NCBI GenBank assembly: GCA_034437555.1
Contig: DAOTTQ010000030.1
Location: 84,099 to 148,098, forward strand
Origin: JANWYT01 sp034437555
Lineage (GTDB): Bacteria; Chloroflexota; Anaerolineae; Aggregatilineales; Phototrophicaceae
DNA length: 64,000 bases
Direction of reading: 5' to 3'
Shown here: positions 17,443-25,924 of the stretch, in pieces
How positions within the stretch are numbered: position 1 is the first letter of the stretch
Layout of the letters: the number at the start of each line of letters is the position of its first letter
Notes under the pieces: model-generated
What the model was told of the DNA's origin: nothing
Database searches by the model: none
What the model saw: only the letters and a program-made list of their open reading frames with translations
Position numbers and translations under genes: made by a program

Positions 17443-18468
17443 TGCCCAAGATGCGCTGGTTTGGATGAGGGGACTGGGGTCTTTTAGCAACCGTTCTAGG
17501 TGGGGAATCAGCGTTTTATCGCCACTATTGCCCGCTGCAATACAGCCATTTCGCACCCATCGCTCACGCTTAATGCGATAGATGGGCGATACCCCATAAC
17601 GCGCCTTAAATTCGTCCTCGTCCGTTTGCAATACATCCGCTAATAAGGGCGCAACACGGGTAACATCAGGCGCATAAAACGCCTTCTCTTGGCTGGGCAA
17701 CGCAAACCGATTAAAGGGGCAAACGTCTTGGCACACATCACACCCATACACCCAATTGCCAAACTGGGCGCGTAGCTCCTGCGGAATTTGCCCTTTATTC
17801 TCTATCGTATGATAACTAATGCACAATCGCGCATCCAACACATGCGGACGCACAAACGCCCCCGTTGGGCAAGCGTTAAGACAGCGCGTGCAAGTGCCAC
17901 ACAGGGTTTCGCGGTGGGGCGTGTCGTATTCGTCCGCCTCTAACGTGCTTAAAAGCTCGCCAATAAAAAACAGGCTACCGCGCTTGGGATGAATGAGCAT
18001 CGTGTTCTTGCCAATAAAGCCCATGCCCGCTTGTTGGGCGTGGCTACGCTCTAAAATTGCGCCTGTATCTACGTATACAGCGTGGTCGTGGGGGGTATCG
18101 CGTTGGATGTGTTCCGCGAGTGTTTTTAGGCGTGGCGTAAGCACTTCATGATAATCTACCCCCCACGCATAAGAAGCAATGCGCCCCCGTGAAGGGTCGT
18201 TTAGGAGGTCTTTGGGAATGTCTTGGGTGCGGTAGTCACGCGCTACGATGATAAGCGTTTGGGCATGGGGCAAGATAGTTTGCAGGTTTTCACGGCGTTG
18301 TACCCTATCGGGGCGTGCCAAATAGCCCATGTCGGCGTGCATCCCCTCATCAATCCAGCGCAAATACGCCCCCAGCGTGGGCGAAGGCGTGGCACGTGCC
18401 ACCCCCACACGGTCAAAACCCAGCGCAATGGCTTGCGCTTGTACCCGTTCACGGTTTAGCATGGGCAT
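17428..18468 (-). CDS. queG: Epoxyqueuosine reductase QueG
   Basis: 346 residues. Catalyses the last step of queuosine synthesis in tRNA, reducing epoxyqueuosine with cobalamin and two 4Fe-4S clusters. The N-terminal cobalamin-binding half includes GFDRVGVARA, MGYLARPDRVQRRE and YVDTGAILERSHAQQAG. The two cluster motifs are CGTCTRCLNACPTGAF and CDVCQDVCPFNR. A short HEAT-like segment at the C-terminus (NGCIAAGNSGDKTLIPHLERLL) is typical. Transcribed alone from an extended -10 promoter about 75 bases upstream. Confidence 0.95.
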   Translation of the reverse strand: MPMLNRERVQAQAIALGFDRVGVARATPSPTLGAYLRWIDEGMHADMGYLARPDRVQRRENLQTILPHAQTLIIVARDYRTQDIPKDLLNDPSRGRIASYAWGVDYHEVLTPRLKTLAEHIQRDTPHDHAVYVDTGAILERSHAQQAGMGFIGKNTMLIHPKRGSLFFIGELLSTLEADEYDTPHRETLCGTCTRCLNACPTGAFVRPHVLDARLCISYHTIENKGQIPQELRAQFGNWVYGCDVCQDVCPFNRFALPSQEKAFYAPDVTRVAPLLADVLQTDEDEFKARYGVSPIYRIKRERWVRNGCIAAGNSGDKTLIPHLERLLKDPSPLIQTSASWALERV

Positions 18469-18543
18469 GAATGCTCTTTAATTTTTTGGGGAAAAGATGA
18501 TTGCCCATGGTGGGGTTTCCTTACGCTGGATGATGTTCATTTC

Positions 18544-18552
18544 ATTATAGCA
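18544..18552 (-). promoter_or_regulatory. Extended -10 promoter of queG
   Basis: On the minus strand TGCTATAAT followed by GAAATG lies 75 bases upstream of the queG ATG. The -35 is weak. Confidence 0.45.
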
Positions 18553-18658
18553 AAACGGACGAAAAATAATTTTTGGGCGATATTTTTACACCTTAGGGGC
18601 GCGCGTTTGGGTTATGAGCAACATCGTAGGGGCGCAACCGTTGCCTTGCCCAATGTAG

Positions 18659-18689
18659 AAAAAAAGGAGCATCTTTTTTAGATGCCCCT
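18659..18689 (-). terminator. Rho-independent terminator of trxA
   Basis: On the minus strand AGGGGCATC / GATGCTCCT (9 bp, one wobble) with a 7-base loop is followed by seven T residues, 11 bases after the trxA stop. Confidence 0.9.
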
Positions 18690-18699
18690 TTTAGGTGTT

Positions 18700-19026
18700 T
18701 TAGACGTGGGACTTTAGCTTCTTCACAATTTCAGACTTGGGCTTAAAGCCTGTTACGCGCTCTACTGCTTTGCCATCCTTAAACAAAATGAGCGTAGGAA
18801 TGCCCATAATGCCATAGGCTTCTAGCACTTCGGGGTTTGCGTCTGCATCCAGTTTTGCCACCGTTAGCTTGCCTTCATATTCCCCGGCAATCTCATCCAC
18901 AATCGGGGCAATCATCTTACAGGGCCCACACCATTCTGCCCAAAAGTCTACCAAAACAGGGGTTTTGCTCCCCAATACTCGTTGTTCAAAGTCGTTGCCG
19001 TTTACTTCAATGGTCTTTGCGCCCAT
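18700..19026 (-). CDS. trxA: Thioredoxin
   Basis: 108 residues, the standard length. The redox motif WCGPCK sits in DFWAEWCGPCKMIAP, followed by the cis-Pro loop MGIPTLILF. Cytoplasmic disulfide reductase. The start is the ATG at 19026 with GAGGAG 10 bases upstream; six upstream in-frame codons from a TTG include the binding site itself and are discounted. Monocistronic, between its own promoter and terminator, divergent from hrcA. Confidence 0.95.
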   Translation of the reverse strand: MGAKTIEVNGNDFEQRVLGSKTPVLVDFWAEWCGPCKMIAPIVDEIAGEYEGKLTVAKLDADANPEVLEAYGIMGIPTLILFKDGKAVERVTGFKPKSEIVKKLKSHV

Positions 19027-19069
19027 CGGTTTTGTACTCCTCAAATGGTCATGTGTTAGAACGTCTTGT

Positions 19070-19098
19070 ATTATAGACGCTTTTCTTCAGAATGTCCT
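19070..19098 (-). promoter_or_regulatory. trxA promoter
   Basis: On the minus strand AGGACA (19093-19098; 4 of 6 to the -35 consensus), a 17-bp spacer and a perfect TATAAT (19070-19075), 44 bases before the trxA start. Confidence 0.55.
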
Positions 19099-19105
19099 TA
19101 CTATA

Positions 19106-19114
19106 TGGTAAAAT
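19106..19114 (+). promoter_or_regulatory. Probable extended -10 of the hrcA operon
   Basis: TGGTAAAAT lies 39 bases before the hrcA ATG. There is no CIRCE operator (TTAGCACTC-N9-GAGTGCTAA) around it, although HrcA normally represses its own operon through one. Confidence 0.4.
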
Positions 19115-19153
19115 GAGGGATCACCTGCACACAGAGACCTGCAAAATAACACC

Positions 19154-20278
19154 ATGAGCCAGCACGATACCCCCGACAACTTGCCCGAACTATCACGCCG
19201 TCAAGAGGACTTGCTCTCGCTGATTATCCGTACCTATAGCGAAAACCCCGAACCCGTGAGTTCTAAACACTTGGTAGAGCGTGGCGGGCTAGACATAAGC
19301 TCGGCAACCGTACGGAACGAAATGGCACGCCTAGAAGAAATGGGCTACATCACCGCACCCCACACTTCTGCCGGGCGCATTCCCACCGTCAAAGGCTATC
19401 GCTATTTTGTGCGTGGCATTTTAGAAAGCGCACCCGACTTTAGCCTGACTGAGCAAGCGCAAATTTCAAATAAGTTTAGCCTAACGTATGGCGTGCTAGA
19501 CCAATGGATGAGGCAGGCGGCAACGGTACTGGCGCGAACCGCCTCTACTGCATCGTGGGTAACAGCTCCTTCTGCGGATGGAACGCGCTTTAAGCACACG
19601 GAACTCATTGTCGTACAGGGGCGTTTGGTGCTGATGGTGCTAGTGCTACAGGGGGGCATTGTGCTTCAGCGCATGCTTAACCTTGCCGATGCGCTCTCGC
19701 AAAGCACCCTTAGCGAAACCGCCACACGCATTAACGGCATTTGCGAAAGCCTAAACGCGCCCCAAATTCGCTTAAAGGCACGCCAGATGACCGAGCTAGA
19801 GCGCGAAATTTTGGATGTCGTCGTAGAACTCATGGAAAGCCCCACCAGCCAGCAAATGCCCACTGTGTATCAAGACGGTTTAAGTGACATCATCCGCAAC
19901 TTTAGCGATAACGAAGGCGCACAACAAGCCGTCCGCGTGATAGAAGAACCCACCTTCTTAGATTTTATCGTGCGTGAATTTTACGATTCTAACCGTGACG
20001 ATACGCTTCACGTTATTATTGGCGGTGAGGGACGCTTTGACGACATTAGCCAGCTTAGCATCATCCTTAGCCGTTATGGGGTACGTGGGCAACTCACAGG
20101 CACAATTGGCGTGTTTGGGCCCACCCGTATTAACTATGACCGCGCCATCCGAACGGTGCGCTATGTGGCGGGCATTATGACGCACCGCATGGCAAACTTA
20201 TATGAGATAGATGGCTCGGAAGCCCCAAAATTGCCACCAAACCACACTCCCCCTAGCCTAAACGAAGAAAACGGTTAA
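19154..20278 (+). CDS. hrcA: Heat-inducible transcription repressor HrcA
   Basis: 374 residues. N-terminal winged helix (RQEDLLSLIIRTY, EPVSSKHLVERGGLDISSATVRNEMARLEEMGYI and the AGRIPTVKGYRYFV hinge), then a GAF-like and dimerisation region (LIVVQGRLVLMVLVLQGG, VIIGGEGRFDD). HrcA represses class I heat-shock genes and is kept active by GroE. First gene of hrcA-grpE-dnaK-dnaJ-prmA, but 104 bp separate it from grpE, leaving room for an internal promoter. Confidence 0.95.
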   Translation: MSQHDTPDNLPELSRRQEDLLSLIIRTYSENPEPVSSKHLVERGGLDISSATVRNEMARLEEMGYITAPHTSAGRIPTVKGYRYFVRGILESAPDFSLTEQAQISNKFSLTYGVLDQWMRQAATVLARTASTASWVTAPSADGTRFKHTELIVVQGRLVLMVLVLQGGIVLQRMLNLADALSQSTLSETATRINGICESLNAPQIRLKARQMTELEREILDVVVELMESPTSQQMPTVYQDGLSDIIRNFSDNEGAQQAVRVIEEPTFLDFIVREFYDSNRDDTLHVIIGGEGRFDDISQLSIILSRYGVRGQLTGTIGVFGPTRINYDRAIRTVRYVAGIMTHRMANLYEIDGSEAPKLPPNHTPPSLNEENG

Positions 20279-20314
20279 TCTTTATCGTTTGTCTTATGCG
20301 TTTCTATTATTCAT

Positions 20315-20350
20315 TCGCTACACTAAAGGCATTTGTATTCGGTGTAGCGA
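20315..20350 (+). promoter_or_regulatory. Inverted repeat upstream of grpE, candidate heat-shock operator or RNA hairpin
   Basis: TCGCTACAC (20315-20323) and GTGTAGCGA (20342-20350) are perfect 9-bp inverted arms with an 18-bp spacer, 32 bp before the grpE ATG. The arms share no clear identity with CIRCE, but this is the strongest dyad in the leader of the chaperone genes. Confidence 0.45.
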
Positions 20351-20382
20351 GTACGATATTCAATTTGGAGTAGCCAGACCTT

Positions 20383-20919
20383 ATGGAAGACAATACACAA
20401 ACCGACATGCCACTGAATGAAGAGACTTCCCCCATCATTGACGAAGACACCCCAACAGGCAGCACCACACAAGATGCGGAAGCATTGCGCCGACAAGTGC
20501 AAGCAAACCTAGAGGGCTGGCAACGGGCGCGGGCGGAATTTTCTAATTACAAGAAGCGCATCGAGAAGGAACTTCAGCAAGCCGTAGATAACGGACAACT
20601 GAATTCCCTAACGGAAATATTGCCTATCATGGACGACTTTTCGAGGGCATTAGACAACATCCCCAACGACCTTAAGGCGAATCCTTGGGTAACGGGAACG
20701 TCGCTCATTCTAAAGAAGTTCGACAAAGTGCTAGAGCAATATGCCGTTCAAGAAATTGACCCCGTTGGGCAACCCTTCGACCCACACTTGCACTCGGCAA
20801 TAGGGATGGACGAAAGCACCTCTAAATTCCCTAGTGGGACGGTGACAGCGACCCTACAAAAAGGTTATCGAAGTGGCGAGCGCGTTTTGCGCCCTGCGCT
20901 TGTGCGCGTTGCCAATTAG
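20383..20919 (+). CDS. grpE: Nucleotide exchange factor GrpE
   Basis: 178 residues. An acidic, disordered N-terminus is followed by the long coiled coil (RRQVQANLEGWQRARAEFSNYKKRIEKE split across residues about 35-65) and the beta-wing with the family end motif FDPHLHSAIGMDES ... LQKGYRSGERVLRPALVRVAN. It releases ADP from DnaK. The stop codon lies inside TTAGCACTC, which is identical to a CIRCE half-site. DnaK begins 48 bp later. Confidence 0.95.
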   Translation: MEDNTQTDMPLNEETSPIIDEDTPTGSTTQDAEALRRQVQANLEGWQRARAEFSNYKKRIEKELQQAVDNGQLNSLTEILPIMDDFSRALDNIPNDLKANPWVTGTSLILKKFDKVLEQYAVQEIDPVGQPFDPHLHSAIGMDESTSKFPSGTVTATLQKGYRSGERVLRPALVRVAN

Positions 20920-20967
20920 CACTCATCATACAACACTCAATCACAGGTTACAGGAGAAAGACAAGTT

Positions 20968-22839
20968 ATGGGACGTATTATCGGTATTGACTTAGGAACA
21001 ACCAACAGCGTGGTTGCCGTTATTGAAGGCGGAGAACCTGTTGTTATTCCATCTTCAGAAGGCAGCAACCTTATTCCTTCTGTAGTCGCAGTAAACCCCA
21101 AAACCAATGAACGCCTTGTGGGGCGCGTGGCGCGTAACCAAGCCGTTGTAAACCCCGAAAACACCGTTTTCTCGGTTAAACGCTTTATGGGTAGACGCTT
21201 AAAAGACGCAGAATCACAAGATGCCCTCAAGCGCGTTCCCTATAAGACCAGCGCAGCCCCTAATGGCGATGTGCGTATCGAATTAGGGGGGCGTGACTAC
21301 TCTCCCCCCGAAATTAGCGCAATGATTTTGCAAAAGATTAAAGCGGATGCCGAAGCCTATTTAGGCGAAACCGTAGACCAAGCCGTCATCACCGTACCCG
21401 CTTACTTTAATGACACTCAACGCAACGCCACCAAAGACGCGGGCAAAATCGCGGGCTTAGATGTGCTTCGCATTATCAACGAACCTACCGCATCCTCTTT
21501 GGCGTACGGTTTAGGCGAGCGCAAAGATGGCATTATCGCCGTCTATGACCTTGGTGGTGGCACATTTGATGTTACCGTTCTCGATATTGCCGATGGCGTG
21601 TTTGAAGTGAAGTCTACCAATGGCGATACCTACTTGGGCGGCGATAACTTTGACGAACGTATTATCGACTGGCTGGCAGACGAATTTAAGAAGGAAAGCG
21701 GTATTGACCTTCGTAATGACCGCCAAGCTCTCCAACGCCTAAAAGAAGCCGCCGAAAAAGCCAAAATTGAGCTATCGACTACGCTTAGCGCAGACGTAAA
21801 CTTGCCCTTTATCACCGCTGATTCTTCGGGTCCCAAGCACCTTAACGTAACGCTAACACGCGCCAAGCTGGATAGCCTTGTAGACGAACTCGTCCAACGC
21901 ACCATTGAGCCTTGTCGCCAAGCTCTTAAGGATGCCAAGCTAGACATTAAAGAAATTGATACCGTATTGCTGGTGGGCGGTATGACGCGTATGCCCGCCA
22001 TCCAAGAAGCCGTTAAAAAGTTCTTTGGTAAAGAACCCAACAAGGGCGTAAATCCTGATGAAGTGGTGGCGCTGGGCGCAGCCATTCAGGCGGGCGTGTT
22101 GGGTGGCGATGTTAAAGACATTCTGCTCCTAGACGTAACCCCCTTGACCCTAAGCATCGAAACACTAGGGGGCGTTGCCACAGGCATGATTGAACGCAAC
22201 ACCACTATACCCATTAGCAAAACCCAAGTGTTTAGCACCGCCGCCGACAACCAAACCCAAGTAGAGGTACATGTGCTACAGGGTGAACGTCCTTTGGCTA
22301 AAGATAACAAGTCTTTGGGCAAATTTATCTTGGAGGGCATCCCCCCATCACCGCGTGGCGTACCCCAAGTGGAAGTAACGTTTGATATTGATGCAAACGG
22401 CATCCTCAACGTGAGCGCACGCGACAAAGCCACCAACCGCGAACAAAAAATCACCATCACCGCCAGCAGTGGTTTAAGTGATAGTGAAGTAGATAACATG
22501 GTAAAAGACGCGGAAAAATACGCTAAAGAAGATGCCAAGCGTAAAGAAAACATTGAAGTCAAAAATCAGGCAGAATCCGCCGTATTTACGCTAGAGAAAT
22601 TCATCCGTGACTACAGCGACAAATTGCCAGATGACGCAAAAACCGAAGCCCAAGCCAAAATTGACGCAGTAAACGCCGTTAAAGACGGTGAGGACACAGT
22701 GGCTCTTAAAGCAGCCACCGAAGACCTAAACCAATACATGCAATCTCTGGGCGCAAAGATGTACGAAAACACCGACAAAGCAAGCGATGGCAACGCCCCC
22801 GATGAAGACGTAGTAGACGGTGAATACACCGCCCAATAG
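20968..22839 (+). CDS. dnaK: Molecular chaperone DnaK (Hsp70)
   Basis: 623 residues. ATPase signatures: GIDLGTTNSVVAVIEGG at the start, VYDLGGGTFDVTVLDI and VLLVGGMTRMPAIQEAV. The linker (DVTPLTLSIETLGG) and substrate domain follow, then a helical lid and a short acidic tail ending DEDVVDGEYTAQ. ATP-driven protein folding with DnaJ and GrpE. AGGAG lies 10-13 bases before the ATG. Confidence 0.98.
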   Translation: MGRIIGIDLGTTNSVVAVIEGGEPVVIPSSEGSNLIPSVVAVNPKTNERLVGRVARNQAVVNPENTVFSVKRFMGRRLKDAESQDALKRVPYKTSAAPNGDVRIELGGRDYSPPEISAMILQKIKADAEAYLGETVDQAVITVPAYFNDTQRNATKDAGKIAGLDVLRIINEPTASSLAYGLGERKDGIIAVYDLGGGTFDVTVLDIADGVFEVKSTNGDTYLGGDNFDERIIDWLADEFKKESGIDLRNDRQALQRLKEAAEKAKIELSTTLSADVNLPFITADSSGPKHLNVTLTRAKLDSLVDELVQRTIEPCRQALKDAKLDIKEIDTVLLVGGMTRMPAIQEAVKKFFGKEPNKGVNPDEVVALGAAIQAGVLGGDVKDILLLDVTPLTLSIETLGGVATGMIERNTTIPISKTQVFSTAADNQTQVEVHVLQGERPLAKDNKSLGKFILEGIPPSPRGVPQVEVTFDIDANGILNVSARDKATNREQKITITASSGLSDSEVDNMVKDAEKYAKEDAKRKENIEVKNQAESAVFTLEKFIRDYSDKLPDDAKTEAQAKIDAVNAVKDGEDTVALKAATEDLNQYMQSLGAKMYENTDKASDGNAPDEDVVDGEYTAQ

Positions 22840-22855
22840 TCGCATTGCACAAAAT

Positions 22856-22881
22856 GAGCAGGGCGCAAACGCGCCTTGCTC
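22856..22881 (+). promoter_or_regulatory. dnaK-dnaJ intergenic hairpin
   Basis: GAGCAGGGCGC / GCGCCTTGCTC, an 11-bp stem with one G-T wobble and loop AAAC. No T tract follows, so it is more likely an mRNA-stabilising or processing hairpin than a terminator. Confidence 0.6.
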
Positions 22882-22931
22882 TGCTGTAAGACGCAAAACA
22901 ATACATCACAGCATAGCATAACAGGATAACT

Positions 22932-24074
22932 ATGGCACGCGATTATTATGAAGTTTTAGGTGTACCCAAAAATGCTAACAAGGACGACGTAAAACGCGCT
23001 TTTCGCGCCCTCGCACGGCAGTATCATCCCGACATCAACCGTGAGGCTGACGCAGAAAGCAAGTTCAAAGAAATTAACGAAGCCTATGAAGTGCTAAGTG
23101 ACGAGGACAAACGCGCCCGCTATGACCGCTTTGGGCATGCCGGCGTGCAAGGTGGCGGTTTTAACCAAAATACGGCGGGTGTGGGAGGCTTTGACGACAT
23201 CTTCAATGACTTCTTTAGTAGCTTTATGGGGGGGCGTGGGGCTGGCGGACAGCGTGGCGCACGTCAGGGCGGCGATATTCGCGTAGACGTAACCATAGAA
23301 TTTGCCGAAGCCGTCTTTGGTATAGAAAAAGTGCTAGAGTTCCAACGTCTTGAAACCTGTGACATCTGCGAAGGCAACGGCGCAGAAAAAGGCTCAACCC
23401 CTATCACTTGCCCCGAATGTAAGGGCGCAGGCGAAGTGCGCCAAGTACGCCAAACCTTTGTGGGAAGCGTGGTGCGTGTGGCGGCTTGTCCACGCTGTGG
23501 AGGCAAGGGAACTATTGTCACCAACCCCTGCCGCAGCTGTGACGGAAGCGGACGCAAGCGCAAAAAAGCTACTGTTAGCGTTAATATCCCCGGTGGCGTG
23601 CATGATGGGCTTAGAATCCAAGTGGGCGGTGAGGGTGATGTTGGCGAAAACAACGCGCCAAGTGGCGATTTATACATGGTCATTCACGTTAAGGAACATG
23701 CCTTCTTTAAGCGCAAAGATAGCGAAGTCATCTATGACTTGGGCTTAAATATCGCACAAGCCACACTAGGCGATAAAATCCAAGTTCCCACCCTCGAGGG
23801 TGATGTTGAACTCGTAATTCCTGCTGGCACACAAACCGGCAAGGTGTTTCGCTTGCGTGGCAAGGGTATCCCGCGCCTAATGAGCAATGGCACACATAGC
23901 GGACGTGGCGACCAATTGATTTATGTCCAGGTGGTGGTGCCGAACGCTCTCACCGACCATCAGCGCGAACTTTTTGAACAATTAGCCCAAACTTTTGGCA
24001 AAGAACTGTCACCACCGCAAAAAGGGCGCGGTTTCTTTGACCGCATGATGGAATTTTTGAACGGGCAGGGGTAA
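22932..24074 (+). CDS. dnaJ: Co-chaperone DnaJ (Hsp40)
   Basis: 380 residues. A J-domain with HPD (YHPDINREAD), a Gly/Phe-rich linker, four zinc-finger repeats (CDICEGNGA, CPECKGAG, CPRCGGKG, CRSCDGSG) and a C-terminal substrate domain (GGVHDGLRIQVGGEGD, VPTLEGDVELVIPAGTQTG): a complete type I DnaJ. It stimulates DnaK ATPase activity and delivers clients. Lies 92 bp after dnaK, past the hairpin at 22856-22881. Confidence 0.98.
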   Translation: MARDYYEVLGVPKNANKDDVKRAFRALARQYHPDINREADAESKFKEINEAYEVLSDEDKRARYDRFGHAGVQGGGFNQNTAGVGGFDDIFNDFFSSFMGGRGAGGQRGARQGGDIRVDVTIEFAEAVFGIEKVLEFQRLETCDICEGNGAEKGSTPITCPECKGAGEVRQVRQTFVGSVVRVAACPRCGGKGTIVTNPCRSCDGSGRKRKKATVSVNIPGGVHDGLRIQVGGEGDVGENNAPSGDLYMVIHVKEHAFFKRKDSEVIYDLGLNIAQATLGDKIQVPTLEGDVELVIPAGTQTGKVFRLRGKGIPRLMSNGTHSGRGDQLIYVQVVVPNALTDHQRELFEQLAQTFGKELSPPQKGRGFFDRMMEFLNGQG

Positions 24075-24116
24075 AATACTCCTTCACAAGACTAACCATT
24101 GAAGGAACATATCTGA

Positions 24117-25037
24117 ATGCCCCGTTGGATTGAAGTCGCATTAACCACCGATGGCGAAGCAGCCGAAGCGATCGCCCAAGAATTGCAGCCCTATTGTCAT
24201 CAGGGCGTAAGCATAGAACAAGCCGATATTGAGAGTGGCAAATATGATGATGGCGATGTGCCACCCGCCACCCGTGTTGTATTGCGTGCTTACTTTGCTG
24301 ATGACGCACAAGCCGAACAAACCAAAGCCCAAATTGAGCGCGTTTTGGGCTTAATGAATATGATGTACCCCATGCCAAAGCCCGTCTTTAGCTATGTTGA
24401 TGAGGAAGATTGGGCAGAGGCGTGGAAAGTACACTATCACCCCATTAGACTAGGTCAACGCATCCTCATTCGCCCCCGTTGGATAGACGTTCAAATTAAC
24501 CCCGATGACGTGGTGATTTCTTTAGACCCCGGTATGGCGTTTGGCACAGGCACACACCCCACAACACAGCTTTGCTTAGAAGCCATTGAAGATATGATGG
24601 CGGTGGGTGTAGAAGCGTGCGATTTAGGCTGTGGAAGCGGTATTCTTGCCATTGCCGCCGCCAAATTTGGGGCGCATAGCATTGTTGCCGTAGACATTGA
24701 AGAACAAGCCATTATCGTGACCAACGAAAACGCCCAACAAAACGGCGTAAGCCAGCAAATAATCGCCTACGAAGGAAGCCTAGATACACTGTTGGCAGAG
24801 GGCAAACGCTTTGATTTCTTGATGGTCAACATTCTGGCGAAAGTGATTGTGCCGATGTGCGAACAAGGCTTAGGTGACTTGGTGCGCCCCAATGGCAAAG
24901 CCATTTTTAGCGGTTTAATTGACACCCAAATTGAAGAAGTAGAAGAAGCCCTGCGCAAAACAGGCTTAGTACCCACACGCCGTCGCCAATTGACGGATTG
25001 GGTGGTGATTGAAGCCATTAAGCCGTATAAGAGCTAG
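24117..25037 (+). CDS. prmA: Ribosomal protein L11 methyltransferase PrmA
   Basis: 306 residues. An N-terminal ferredoxin-like domain that recognises L11 (PRWIEVALTTDGEAAEAIAQEL; EEDWAEAWKVHYHP) and a SAM domain with DPGMAFGTGTHPTTQLCLEAI, DLGCGSGILAIAAAKFGA and MVNILAKVI. Trimethylates ribosomal protein L11. Its place right after dnaJ is a conserved bacterial arrangement. The stop overlaps the end of the convergent methyltransferase by 4 bp. Confidence 0.95.
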   Translation: MPRWIEVALTTDGEAAEAIAQELQPYCHQGVSIEQADIESGKYDDGDVPPATRVVLRAYFADDAQAEQTKAQIERVLGLMNMMYPMPKPVFSYVDEEDWAEAWKVHYHPIRLGQRILIRPRWIDVQINPDDVVISLDPGMAFGTGTHPTTQLCLEAIEDMMAVGVEACDLGCGSGILAIAAAKFGAHSIVAVDIEEQAIIVTNENAQQNGVSQQIIAYEGSLDTLLAEGKRFDFLMVNILAKVIVPMCEQGLGDLVRPNGKAIFSGLIDTQIEEVEEALRKTGLVPTRRRQLTDWVVIEAIKPYKS

Positions 25038-25828
25038 TCTAGCCAAGGCGGTTTTTCATCTTCTGGGGGCGTGGGGTTCGCGGTGCGGTTGCCCATTGCC
25101 TCTAGCACAAACACGCCCCACCCCACATATTCGCGTTCATAGCGCAAATAAGACCGCCTCGCAGTCCCTAATTGTTCCCAAAGCACAGGGGCATCGGGAT
25201 GAAAGGCGTTGTCTTTTAGCCATTCGTTTAGCGTGCGCCATTGGCGCGTATAATAGCTATCCCAATGGGTAGGCGATACCAAGAGCATTTCTTGTAATTG
25301 TGTGTCTTGCTGGCTAAATACGTCTACAAGGTCGCTAAGGTCTAGCAAATCTTGGGGCGAAACGCCCAAGCCTTCGCACACTTCGGGCGGTGGGGTGCGC
25401 CACCAAAAACTTTCCCCCACCAAAAGCAAGCCGTTTTCGTTGTCACGTAGGGCTTGGCGCATGGTCTGTAGTCCTTCGGCAATATTGCCTAGCCCACCCC
25501 CTAGCAAACTAACGATGTTGTATTGGTGGTACGATTGCGGATAATCGAGGACGGTATCCACCACAAATTGCACCTGTGACCACACTTCTAGCTCATTGGC
25601 GCGGGTCATAGCTTGCTGAATAATGCCTTTGTCTTCGTCAACGCCTGTTCCCTGTATTTGATGGGCTTGCGCCCACAAGTTAAGCATTTCACCGCGCCCA
25701 CACCGCAAGTCTAAAAGGCGTGTGCCACTGTGAAGCTCACACATTTGGGCAAGCTCTAGGGCTTGGGTGGGCGAAAGTGGGTTTGGGAAGGGCTGGTGCG
25801 CTTCGACAATGTGATGATAGAGGGGCAT
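25034..25828 (-). CDS. Class I SAM-dependent methyltransferase of unknown substrate
   Basis: 264 residues. Motif I is LLDLRCGRGEMLNLWA with an acidic residue after beta-2 (GTGVDEDKG), and motif IV is YNIVSLLGGG. The C-terminal half includes an aromatic-rich segment (YYTRQWRTLNEWL, YLRYEREYVGWGVFVLEA) seen in small-molecule methyltransferases. A weak TGCTAAAGT -10 element lies upstream. The neighbouring genes do not indicate its substrate. Confidence 0.75.
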   Translation of the reverse strand: MPLYHHIVEAHQPFPNPLSPTQALELAQMCELHSGTRLLDLRCGRGEMLNLWAQAHQIQGTGVDEDKGIIQQAMTRANELEVWSQVQFVVDTVLDYPQSYHQYNIVSLLGGGLGNIAEGLQTMRQALRDNENGLLLVGESFWWRTPPPEVCEGLGVSPQDLLDLSDLVDVFSQQDTQLQEMLLVSPTHWDSYYTRQWRTLNEWLKDNAFHPDAPVLWEQLGTARRSYLRYEREYVGWGVFVLEAMGNRTANPTPPEDEKPPWLD

Positions 25829-25924
25829 AAGAGCATCCGCTTTCTGGTGAGCAATAATGCTTCCACTTTAGCATAAAAGGCGCGTTTTTTCACGTTACCC
25901 TGCCCAAATTATCCCCTATCGCTT

